A stretch of 35,065 bases of DNA. It comes from an uncultured Oscillospiraceae bacterium (GTDB lineage Bacteria > Bacillota > Clostridia > Oscillospirales > Ruminococcaceae). The notes beneath the pieces were generated by a model. It was given only the letters and a program-made list of their open reading frames with translations. It had not been told where the DNA came from and ran no database searches. The DNA is taken from contig UQMF01000022.1 of NCBI GenBank assembly GCA_900542145.1, positions 1 through 35,065 of the forward strand, read 5' to 3'. Below, piece by piece: positions 14,817 through 21,483 of the stretch. How positions within the stretch are numbered: position 1 is the first letter of the stretch; the number at the start of each line of letters is the position of its first letter. The position numbers and the translations under genes were made by a program.

Positions 14817-15463
14817 TATTCGTAACCCTCTATACAAGATTTCTTTATTCCGACTGCCAAAATAGGACAGCCGCCGTTTCTTCTTGAATCAAGTCTATAA
14901 GTGAGCTTACCCATCCAAGTGGTTGACGCACCATATTTAGATATAATGTCTATCTTCTTGAATATGTCGTTTAGTTCCTCCGACCTTGTAACGATTATTC
15001 CAACATCTATGATGCCGCAATCAAAGTATGTACGCATCGCCAGCAAGTCACGGTCAAATGTCTGATCTTTACTGTTCCATTCAAGGTCAAAAGCGACCTT
15101 ATTCTTTAAGAAGTCAATGTTATGACCGTCAATGTAACCCTCAATCATTTTTTCTTCAAACGGCTCATTTGCAAAACGTCCTCTGCGCTGTGCATTCTGT
15201 CTCGGATACATCTTTACAAGAAGATCGCCCGTAATACGAATTTCTCTCCAACCATATGGGTACAATACATCATCGAATTTCTTTGGTATCGGACTTTCAT
15301 TTCCACCGGCTTTTTTCAGATCATCTACCGATATTTTCAGCTTTCTCAAACAATCCTGTATTTCTTCCCATTCTGTCGGGAAAGCATCCGACAAAATCTC
15401 TAAAGCATGACCATAATTGTGAAATTCATATTTATTATTCAAATCCTCTGGTATAGGTAACAT
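14816..15463 (-). CDS. BglII-like type II restriction endonuclease
   Basis: 215 residues, close to the 223 of R.BglII. The ATG at 15461-15463 has AAGGCGG eight bases upstream; an in-frame GTG nine bases earlier has no room. The central block KVAFDLEWNSKDQTFDRDL, with Asp117, Glu128 and Asn130, matches the D-x(n)-E-x-(Q/N/K) active-site pattern of the BglII/BstYI family. These enzymes cut palindromic sites such as AGATCT. The site of this enzyme may differ. It is the promoter-proximal gene and the methyltransferase follows with a one-base overlap, an order that needs tight control of the nuclease on transfer to a new host. No separate controller protein gene is seen. Confidence 0.8.
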   Translation of the reverse strand: MLPIPEDLNNKYEFHNYGHALEILSDAFPTEWEEIQDCLRKLKISVDDLKKAGGNESPIPKKFDDVLYPYGWREIRITGDLLVKMYPRQNAQRRGRFANEPFEEKMIEGYIDGHNIDFLKNKVAFDLEWNSKDQTFDRDLLAMRTYFDCGIIDVGIIVTRSEELNDIFKKIDIISKYGASTTWMGKLTYRLDSRRNGGCPILAVGIKKSCIEGYE

Positions 15464-15534
15464 TATAGACACCGCCTTTATCGAAGCTAATAGCTGATTG
15501 CTAATGCAGTTTTCAACGAAGATATAACTGTATA

Positions 15535-15563
15535 ATTATAGCACATTTTAGTTGCCTTGTCAA
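15535..15563 (-). promoter_or_regulatory. Promoter of the restriction-modification operon
   Basis: Minus strand TTGACA (15558-15563), 17-base spacer, TATAAT (15535-15540), perfect consensus, leaving a leader of about 65 bases. Confidence 0.9.
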
Positions 15564-15568
15564 TCAGC

Positions 15569-15592
15569 AAATCGGCTATTTTAGCCTGATTT
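15569..15592 (-). terminator. Hairpin between the TnpV-like gene and the R-M promoter
   Basis: Arms AAATCGGCTA/TAGCCTGATTT form a 10-bp stem with one bulge and a three-base loop. The T run is weak, so it may be a partial terminator for the xis-tnpV transcript. It marks the right edge of the cargo. Confidence 0.4.
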
Positions 15593-15611
15593 AAAGCAAG
15601 TATAAATAATC

Positions 15612-16028
15612 TCAAATATAAACCATACAATCAAACACCGATTCTCTCGCCATGTAGACAAAGCGGTTTTCAAGACCGAGCATTTTCTCAGCATCATTTG
15701 CGAAAACAGCTTTCTGATAACAACTGTCGGTCTGCTTCCAAAGCTCTACCTGGCGAGAGATAGCTTCACTGACTTTCAGTTCCATATCATCGAGGTACTT
15801 CATGATCTTGCCCTCGTTGACAAGCCTATGAAGTCTGTCGGGGCAATGGCTGTCAGAGAAATGAAGATGATACCTAATGAAATCGGTGTGGTATGTCTTG
15901 CTCTCCTCGATCTGCGTATCGGCATTGAAGTAAGTGACGGTAACAGTGTTAGTGTCAAGCTTCCACAGCGGAACGTATTTCTTTTTCAGTGGGCTGTATG
16001 CGGTATGTTCGCTCTTGTATCTGCTCAT
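15612..16028 (-). CDS. TnpV-like transposon-encoded protein
   Basis: 138 residues. The C-terminal 90 residues have the TnpV layout: an aromatic block, a LHRLVNEGKIMKYLDDMELK segment, a helical stretch, and a closing ENRFVYMARESVFDCMVYI. TnpV-family proteins are common in Clostridial integrative elements next to excisionase and integrase genes; their biochemical role is not established. The start lies four bases from the end of the Xis-like gene, so they are co-transcribed. The assignment is by pattern rather than strong identity. Confidence 0.5.
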   Translation of the reverse strand: MSRYKSEHTAYSPLKKKYVPLWKLDTNTVTVTYFNADTQIEESKTYHTDFIRYHLHFSDSHCPDRLHRLVNEGKIMKYLDDMELKVSEAISRQVELWKQTDSCYQKAVFANDAEKMLGLENRFVYMARESVFDCMVYI

Positions 16029-16031
16029 AAC

Positions 16032-16343
16032 TCACACCTCCTCATTTCCGCTGAAATAAGACAGCAGACTTTCCTTGTTGACGAGATACTTGCCACGGAC
16101 ACCCTCACCTGTTCGGAACGCTTTGATCTTGCCTTGTGCTATCAGCATACGGATAGAATGCTCGGAGATACCTTCGATCAGCGCGGTACACTCCTTAATA
16201 GTCAGCATTCTGACCGACTGTGCAGGAGCTTTGACAGGCTTTGATGATGTTGCAGGCTGTTCCTGCACTTCTTCCTCGGCGGTCAGTTGAAGCAAGAGGT
16301 TAATGATTGTGTTTACGATCTCACGTTTTTCTGCTATTGTCAT
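16032..16343 (-). CDS. Excisionase-like helix-turn-helix protein
   Basis: 103 residues from the ATG at 16341-16343 behind AAAGGAAG; the longer frame begins in the attachment region. The N-terminal 25 residues are helical (MTIAEKREIVNTIINLLLQL), followed by a Glu/Pro linker. Residues 45-100 are a winged HTH of the excisionase/MerR type (LTIKECTALIEGISEHSIRMLI, then GKYLVNKESLLSYF). It lies beside the right end with TGGTCAA sites immediately upstream, the normal place for xis. Such proteins bend attachment DNA and bias recombination toward excision. Confidence 0.65.
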   Translation of the reverse strand: MTIAEKREIVNTIINLLLQLTAEEEVQEQPATSSKPVKAPAQSVRMLTIKECTALIEGISEHSIRMLIAQGKIKAFRTGEGVRGKYLVNKESLLSYFSGNEEV

Positions 16344-16423
16344 AATGATCTTCCTTTCGTGGGCGGAGTTCTCAAAGGCTCTCACCACAGTTCTCAAATT
16401 TAGTACAGAGATATGCAATAGCG

Positions 16424-16533
16424 TGGTCAATTAAGGTCAAGTAGTGGTCAACTTGGTTACAAGAGGACGGCAGAGACTTTGGAATTTATCAGAACCGTAG
16501 TTCTTGTAACTCAATCAAAACGCCGTATTTACG
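16424..16533. promoter_or_regulatory. Right integrase-binding region
   Basis: Contains TGGTCAA at 16424 and 16445 and a variant AAGGTCAA at 16433, the 9-bp inverted repeat GTTACAAGA/TCTTGTAAC (16456-16464 with 16502-16510), and CGTATTTACG (16524-16533) matching 11672-11681. A further TGGTCAA lies outside the direct repeat at 16637. The interval 16534-16615 shows no gene, only a small ACCCG/CGGGT hairpin. Confidence 0.5.
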
Positions 16534-16615
16534 ACATTTTCTAAAGATAATAATAATTTAATGCAAGATGCCTGAATACCCGTTCCGGGTTAGTCAAACA
16601 TTCGGGGTTAACTCC

Positions 16616-16626
16616 AAGAGATAATC
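16616..16626 (+). repeat. Right attachment-site repeat (attR candidate)
   Basis: AAGAGATAATC, identical to the end of rpsI at 11644-11654 and followed by the native downstream flank of rpsI. Confidence 0.75.
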
Positions 16627-16646
16627 GGTCGATTTGTGGTCAACAT

Positions 16647-16675
16647 ACCTCCCTGTTCCGGCAGGGAGGTTTTTT
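16647..16675 (+). terminator. Original rpsI terminator, displaced by integration
   Basis: Perfect 9-bp stem ACCTCCCTG/CAGGGAGGT and a T run; near-identical to the element-borne copy at 11731-11761. Confidence 0.8.
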
Positions 16676-16725
16676 ATTTGCTGTTTTCCGGCGAGCCCGT
16701 CCGCCGGATTATTCGCCTTCTGCTG

Positions 16726-16823
16726 TTCTATTGTGATAGAATGATGAAATGTGCCATAACCCCTTGACAAATTTGTTCTAATGCAGTAGAATAATATCGT
16801 GATCACATTCTATTGCAATAGAA
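16726..16823 (+). promoter_or_regulatory. blaI promoter with three BlaI-type operators
   Basis: Promoter TTGACA (16764-16769), 17-base spacer, TAGAAT (16787-16792). Three 16-base dyads with arms TTCTA/TAGAA: 16726-16741, 16776-16791 (covering the -10 box) and TTCTATTGCAATAGAA at 16808-16823, which is perfectly palindromic. Centres are 50 and 32 bases apart. Their placement over and after the promoter fits autorepression by the BlaI dimer. Confidence 0.85.
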
Positions 16824-16837
16824 AGGAACTCAGCACC

Positions 16838-17197
16838 ATGGAAATCAAACTGTTTGACTCTGAACTGAAAGTTATGGACATACTCTGGAAGGAGGGCGAT
16901 ACCTCCGCGAAGGTAATTGCGGAGAAGCTGAACGCGCAGGTCGGCTGGAGCAAGACCACCACCTACACAGTGATAAAGAAATGCATAGACAAGGGCGCGG
17001 CAGGCAGGACGGAACCAGGCTTCATCTGCCACGCGCTCGTTACCCGGAAGGAAGTGCAGGAGGCGGAAACCAACGAGCTGATCGACAAGATGTACGACGG
17101 CTCGTCGGATAAGCTGATAGCGGCTCTGCTCGGCTCAAAGCGGCTCACCGCCGGGGAGATACAGAGCCTGAAGAAGCTGGTGGAGGAGCTGAAATGA
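16838..17197 (+). CDS. blaI: BlaI/MecI-family transcriptional repressor
   Basis: 119 residues from the ATG at 16838 after AAAGGAA. Residues 1-70 form the winged helix (LFDSELKVMDILWKEGDTSA, then WSKTTTYTVIKKC recognising DNA). Residues 75-119 are the dimerisation helices. In the family a BlaR1 signal leads to proteolysis of the repressor and release of TTCTA-type operators, three of which lie upstream. The stop overlaps the blaR1 start (ATGA). No beta-lactamase gene is adjacent, so the symbol denotes family, not proven function. Confidence 0.9.
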   Translation: MEIKLFDSELKVMDILWKEGDTSAKVIAEKLNAQVGWSKTTTYTVIKKCIDKGAAGRTEPGFICHALVTRKEVQEAETNELIDKMYDGSSDKLIAALLGSKRLTAGEIQSLKKLVEELK

Positions 17198-18849
17198 CCA
17201 CTCTGCTCAGCATGACCATCTCGGCGTCGGTCATTATCGCGGTCATCATCGTGATAAGGTCGCTGTTCATTCACAGGCTGCCAAAGCGGCTGTTCGTGAT
17301 TCTATGGGCGGCTGCGGCGCTGAGAATGCTCGTTCCGTTCTCCGTTTCCTTCTGCATTCCACATGAAAACACACTGCCTGATAACGCCATCGTCCGCGGA
17401 TTCACACCGCCGGACTCCCCAGGGGATTCCCCCGGGACAGGCGCCGCGCCGGACCGCGGACTTATCCCCGAGATCGTCTGGGCAGGCGGAGCAGTCATCT
17501 CACTGGGGATAGTGACCGCACTGCACCTCCGCAGCCGCCGGGAGCTTTCCACCGCCCTGCCGTTTGAGGATACCGGGATAAGCTCCCGGATAGCCGCGGA
17601 AGGGCTCCGCCGGAAAATCACCGTAAAGGTGAGCGACCGGGTGACCTCTCCGCTGACCTACGGCGTGGTGAATCCGGTGATAGTCCTCCCGAAAGGACTG
17701 CCCACGGACAGCGAGGAAATGCGGTTCGCGCTGGCTCACGAGCTGGTGCATATCCGCAGGTTTGACGTGCTTCTGAAGCTGGTATTCACCGCCGCTGCCT
17801 GCGTGCACTGGTTCAATCCCCTGGCGTGGGCTATGCTTTCGCTCGCCGGGAGGGATATAGAGCTTTCCTGCGACGAAGCGGTCCTGAAGCAGCTCGGCTG
17901 TGACCGCGCGGACTACGCGATGGCGCTCATCAGGCTGGAAGAAAGGCGCAGCATTCCCACCGGAGCCGCATTCGGCAGGAATGCCGTCCGAGAAAGGATA
18001 GAAGCTATCATGAAATTCAAGAAGACCACCCTCGCCGGAATAATCGTTTCCGCGTGCCTTATCGCAGGGACCACCACCGCATTCGCGGCAGTGAATTCCG
18101 ACAGACCCACCCAGGAAGCCGCCCCCACCGCTGAGGAAAGCTCCGCCGATGTAACCACCCCCGACAGCGTTGACGAGGTAGACGTGGAGTGGTGGACATA
18201 CGACGAATACAAGGCGTGGCTGGAGCAGGAAAAGCAGAACATCGCCGAGCTTGTAAAGCAGGGCGCGTCCGGCTGGACCCAGGACCGCGGTGACTTCATC
18301 TGGACCCAGGAGGTCGCAGACGAAACCATCGCGCTCTACGAAAAGACGCTTGAGGAAATCGAAAACGGCGTGCGTATCTCAAAATCCGTGAACGGAAGTG
18401 ACGATGTGATAATATCTGAATCCCCCGACGGCTCCGACATTCTGATGCAGGACAACGGCGGTCAGTACAGCACAGACGACGAGATATATCAGTACATCGT
18501 TGAGGACGACGGTACAGTGACCCCCTCCGACGATTCCGTATACAGGACCCTGGACAGCTTAACGGAAGAGGAGTTTTTCAGCAGGTACAGCGAGTACGGT
18601 CTGACCTACGAGAACGGCAGGCTGTATTACAACGGCGAGCCCGTGAAGTACTTCGACGACATTGCCGACATGTATTCCACCGACGACGGCGGCGTAACGG
18701 AGTTCGTAGCGTACCTTGACTCTGACGGCGTTGTGGTGCTCGACGCAGTACGCGAGGAAGCCACGGACGACAGCGCAGGCGAACTCACCGGCGTGAGAGT
18801 TCTCTCCGGAGAGGAACTCGAGCAGAAAAGCGCCGAACTGGACTTCTGA
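17194..18849 (+). CDS. BlaR1/M56-family membrane metalloprotease with non-penicillin-binding ectodomain
   Basis: 551 residues. Membrane helices lie at about 5-25, 33-55, 93-111 and 193-215, with another at about 280-300. The cytosolic zinc protease has HELVH (182-186) and the distal Glu in DIELSCDEAV (223-230), so catalysis should be intact. In true BlaR1 the C-terminus is a penicillin-binding domain with SxxK, SxN and KTG motifs; none is present here. Instead residues 305-551 are an acidic domain rich in Asp, Glu, Tyr and Trp (WWTYDEYKAWLEQEKQNIAE). The signal is therefore probably not a covalently bound beta-lactam. It is coupled to blaI by a 4-base overlap. Confidence 0.85.
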   Translation: MTTLLSMTISASVIIAVIIVIRSLFIHRLPKRLFVILWAAAALRMLVPFSVSFCIPHENTLPDNAIVRGFTPPDSPGDSPGTGAAPDRGLIPEIVWAGGAVISLGIVTALHLRSRRELSTALPFEDTGISSRIAAEGLRRKITVKVSDRVTSPLTYGVVNPVIVLPKGLPTDSEEMRFALAHELVHIRRFDVLLKLVFTAAACVHWFNPLAWAMLSLAGRDIELSCDEAVLKQLGCDRADYAMALIRLEERRSIPTGAAFGRNAVRERIEAIMKFKKTTLAGIIVSACLIAGTTTAFAAVNSDRPTQEAAPTAEESSADVTTPDSVDEVDVEWWTYDEYKAWLEQEKQNIAELVKQGASGWTQDRGDFIWTQEVADETIALYEKTLEEIENGVRISKSVNGSDDVIISESPDGSDILMQDNGGQYSTDDEIYQYIVEDDGTVTPSDDSVYRTLDSLTEEEFFSRYSEYGLTYENGRLYYNGEPVKYFDDIADMYSTDDGGVTEFVAYLDSDGVVVLDAVREEATDDSAGELTGVRVLSGEELEQKSAELDF

Positions 18850-18860
18850 CGGATAACACG

Positions 18861-18895
18861 CCAGCCCCTTCGCGGTAATGAGCCGCGGAGGGGCT
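18861..18895 (+). terminator. Terminator of blaI-blaR1
   Basis: A 13-bp stem (18863-18875 with 18883-18895, one wobble) followed by a short T-rich stretch. Confidence 0.7.
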
Positions 18896-18915
18896 TTCTG
18901 CGGTCCGCCGCGGAT

Positions 18916-19809
18916 TCACGTCGCATACTGTGCACGCAGCTCCGCCAGGATATCCTCCTCGGTCACGCCGGGGATTATCTGCGTGGAATCCCCGGAGCGC
19001 TCCCCTGCCGCGGACTGCGGCTTCTGTGCGGATTCCCCGACCGCCTTGCAGAGCGCGGAGCGCAGGTACGCCCTCATGTTGCGGATATCGCACTTCCGGG
19101 AGGATATGTAGTCCGCGACGTGGCACACCGTGTCGTAGTCCACCCTGCTGAAAAGGGAAGAAACGCTTTCCGGACTGTCGTCCTGTCCGTCAGTCCCGTC
19201 GGAGATACCCTCGGCGACCACCTCCGCAGCCAGGTCCGCGAATCCCGCGCCGTACTTCGCGGAAAGCTCCGCGTGGCGTATCTGCGTGCGCGCCCTGTCC
19301 TGTTTGTTTTCCTCAGGTTTATTTTCTTTTGTTTTATTGTCTTTGGTTTTGTTCAAGGATTCCTTAAAACTTGTTTTTCGGTTTTCTTCAGGCTTGCTTT
19401 CAGGTTTTATGGGATCCTGTTTTTCGTTTTCCCCGGACTCACGGCGGACCTCCTCCGGCTTGCTTTCCACGGAGGAGAACAGCCCTTTCAGAATGCTCAC
19501 GTCGTCAACTATCCGGAAGTACCTCTTTGCCGGCATTCCCATCACATTGCAGCATATAAGTCCTGCGGAGGTAAGGTTGCCGATACAGCGCTGCTGCTGA
19601 CAGCGGGTCAGCGCCGTGGATTCCTCCAGGTCCTCCGCGGTGGAATAGAACCAGCCGCCCTCCCCGAGCATGCCGTGGCTCTCATACCACGCGTATTTCG
19701 CCAGCAGCGCGGAATACACCACCGCCTCCTGTAATCCCACCGCGTGCGCCAGTCTCCTGTTCACGCTCAGCGTATTGTCCGGATTTATCAACTCAAATAT
19801 CGCTTTCAT
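18916..19809 (-). CDS. Replication-initiator/DnaD-like winged-helix protein (DUF6017-like)
   Basis: 297 residues from the ATG at 19807-19809 behind GGGAGG. Residues 1-120 hold a winged helix of the plasmid/phage initiator type (SVNRRLAHAVGLQEAVVYSA, then FYSTAEDLEESTALTRCQQQ and LTSAGLI). Residues 130-205 are a Lys/Glu/Asn-rich linker. The C-terminus has CDIRNMRAYLRSALCKAV, resembling the DUF6017/DnaD-type closing motif (N-x-x-x-YLR-x-ALxxA). Such genes usually belong to plasmids, phages or integrative elements. Here it stands alone, without recombinase, mobilisation genes or a recognisable origin, so it may be a relic or domesticated. Function is inferred from fold pattern. Confidence 0.6.
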   Translation of the reverse strand: MKAIFELINPDNTLSVNRRLAHAVGLQEAVVYSALLAKYAWYESHGMLGEGGWFYSTAEDLEESTALTRCQQQRCIGNLTSAGLICCNVMGMPAKRYFRIVDDVSILKGLFSSVESKPEEVRRESGENEKQDPIKPESKPEENRKTSFKESLNKTKDNKTKENKPEENKQDRARTQIRHAELSAKYGAGFADLAAEVVAEGISDGTDGQDDSPESVSSLFSRVDYDTVCHVADYISSRKCDIRNMRAYLRSALCKAVGESAQKPQSAAGERSGDSTQIIPGVTEEDILAELRAQYAT

Positions 19810-19841
19810 ACTGGTGTACCTCCCTGTTTTTTCACCAGTAT
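19808..19841 (-). promoter_or_regulatory. Dyad enclosing the ribosome site of the initiator-like gene
   Basis: Perfect 9-bp arms ATACTGGTG/CACCAGTAT (19808-19816 and 19833-19841) bracket the GGGAGG site, and the inner edge includes the first bases of the ATG. The distal arm also overlaps a TATACT -10-like box. It could be an operator for autorepression or an RNA hairpin displaying or hiding the ribosome site. Confidence 0.6.
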
Positions 19842-19867
19842 ACCTCTCATCAAACTGCAATTTACTG

Positions 19868-20030
19868 CGCCGGTCGGGCACGCCCGACAGCGATACGGGG
19901 AAGCGAACCACAAAAGTAAAATGTTTTCACCCGAACAATAGCGTGGCTCCTATAAATCCGCGTATTATTGAGATCCCTCCGGCGGAGCCGGACACCATGA
20001 TTTCGCATTCCGAATTCCGCATTCCGAATT
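19868..20030 (+). repeat. Interspersed repeat, copy C
   Basis: Starts with the GTCGGGCACGCCCGAC hairpin, then ACGGGGAAGCGAACCAC, CACCCGAACAATAGCG, the TCCGGCGGAGCCGGA palindrome and GGAATTC-type units. The last unit runs directly into the A tract of the terminator at 20028. Confidence 0.85.
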
Positions 20031-20067
20031 AAAAAAAGCCGCCGGGGCGGAATAACTTCCGCCCCGG
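20028..20067 (-). terminator. Terminator of the ABC-transporter operon
   Basis: Minus strand 11-bp stem CCGGGGCGGAA/TTCCGCCCCGG with a TAAC-complementary loop and a T run at 20028-20036. Confidence 0.85.
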
Positions 20068-20085
20068 CACGCATGTATTTCACGT

Positions 20086-21483
20086 TCACTTCCTGAACGC
20101 CATCGAGATTATATCCTTGAATTTGAGCCTGCTGCCGTTGTGGAGTATTATCATCTCGTAAACTCTCGCAACGATAACTGCGACCAGGACGACGAATACC
20201 GCCAGGATAAGCACCGCCGCCAGCACCTGCCCCAGGGAGAGAGTACCCAGGAGTAGCGCCGAGGGAAGCGAGAACGGAGAGCTTACCGGGAAGTAGTAGG
20301 AGAACAGCTGCATGGAATTGCTGGAAGCCGCGCCGCTCTCGAAGCTCTCGGCGTTGAATATCACGGGGAAATACGCGAGGTAGAATCCCAGGACGCCGAT
20401 CAGGGAATAGGGCTGCATTGCCTGGGCGAGGTCCTCCATTCTGCTGACGGAGGCTCCCACCAGGGCGGCGATGAGCGCATAGAACAGGAATCCCAGAATG
20501 AATATCACCAGGATAAGCACGAAGGTCAGCGGACTTATCGTACCGAAGCTGCCGGAAAGCGCCTGGGCTATTTCAGCGTCCTGCCCGGTCTGCGCCGCCG
20601 GATTCTCCATTATCCTCATGATGTCGCCGCCGATGCCGAAGGGCGCGGTTGCGGCAAAGGTAGCCGCTCCCAGTCCGGCAATGACCAGGAACTGCGCAAT
20701 GGATACCAGGCACATCGCCAGCACCTTGCCGATGACCACCGCCAGGGGGCGCACCGAGGTAAGCAGAAGCTCCATGACCCGGGAGGTCTTTTCCGTTGCG
20801 ATGGACTGCGCCACCGTCTGACCGTAGGCGAAGATGAATATGAACAGAACCAGCGAGAACACTATCGGCACAATGTAGTTTATCGCGGATTCCAGCACGC
20901 TCCACTCATCGGAGCCTGCCTGTATCTTGGAGGTGGAATAGTACCGCTGGGTGGCGGCGAGGTCCTCCGGCTTCACGCCGAGGTCGAGCATGTTGCGGTA
21001 TTTCAGCAGCGTCACCATTACTCCGGAAACCGCGTCAATGGAATCCCCGTCAGTGTCGGGGGAATAGAACGTTTTGACGCTGTATCCCGTCACAGTACCG
21101 TCACTTTCATCTGCGGTCACCGTCACAAGCACCTGCCCGGATTCCGCGCCGGAAAGGCTGTCGATGGTCGCGGTGATATTCTCCGTGCGCTCCGGCAGGG
21201 GGAATCCCATCTGCTGAAGCCCGGCGAGGTCGTCGTCTGTGAGCGCCCCGGTGCTGTCTGCCACATATACCTTTGAGATGCAGATATCCGTGGAATCGCT
21301 GCCGTCCCCGGAGATATCCTCCCCGGCGCCGGCGAGCTTCGGGATCACGTTCAGACCGGCGGTGATGAGCACCGTTATCAACGCGAGGATAACAGTCCCC
21401 ACGATGAAGGACTTGGTTTTCACGAACTGCACGAACGTGAATCCGAACACCTTTTTCCAGCCGCGTGTGTTGTTACTTTTCAT
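20086..21483 (-). CDS. ABC-2 type transporter permease (NatB-like)
   Basis: 465 residues from the ATG at 21481-21483, which overlaps the ATPase end by 11 bases. One N-terminal helix (about 17-38) is followed by a large extracytoplasmic domain (about 45-190), then five to six membrane helices with the ABC-2 pattern (YGQTVAQSIATEKTSRVMELLLTSV is the conserved coupling region near residue 225). This is the architecture of NatB/YhaP exporters, which move sodium or small hydrophobic compounds. The substrate is unknown. Confidence 0.85.
   Translation of the reverse strand: MKSNNTRGWKKVFGFTFVQFVKTKSFIVGTVILALITVLITAGLNVIPKLAGAGEDISGDGSDSTDICISKVYVADSTGALTDDDLAGLQQMGFPLPERTENITATIDSLSGAESGQVLVTVTADESDGTVTGYSVKTFYSPDTDGDSIDAVSGVMVTLLKYRNMLDLGVKPEDLAATQRYYSTSKIQAGSDEWSVLESAINYIVPIVFSLVLFIFIFAYGQTVAQSIATEKTSRVMELLLTSVRPLAVVIGKVLAMCLVSIAQFLVIAGLGAATFAATAPFGIGGDIMRIMENPAAQTGQDAEIAQALSGSFGTISPLTFVLILVIFILGFLFYALIAALVGASVSRMEDLAQAMQPYSLIGVLGFYLAYFPVIFNAESFESGAASSNSMQLFSYYFPVSSPFSLPSALLLGTLSLGQVLAAVLILAVFVVLVAVIVARVYEMIILHNGSRLKFKDIISMAFRK

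Larger units (their letters stand above)
11644..16626. mobile_element. Integrated element at the rpsI 3' end carrying a five-gene operon and a restriction-modification system
   Basis: About 5 kb, bounded by the direct repeat AAGAGATAATC (11644-11654 and 16616-16626). The rpsI terminator is present on both sides (11731-11761 and 16647-16675) with 21 identical bases. Base composition inside is visibly AT-rich and drops sharply from the GC-rich flanks. Contents left to right: truncated tyrosine integrase, five-gene plus-strand operon, R-M pair, TnpV-like gene, excisionase-like gene. Repeated TGGTCAA motifs near both ends look like integrase arm sites. With its integrase lacking the N-terminal domains, the element is probably not self-mobile. 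Confidence 0.85.

Noticed and set aside
16838..18849. Beta-lactam resistance operon
   Set aside because: No penicillin-binding sensor domain and no beta-lactamase or PBP2a-like gene adjoins. The carboxypeptidase at 26370 is a housekeeping type and has no BlaI-type dyad upstream.
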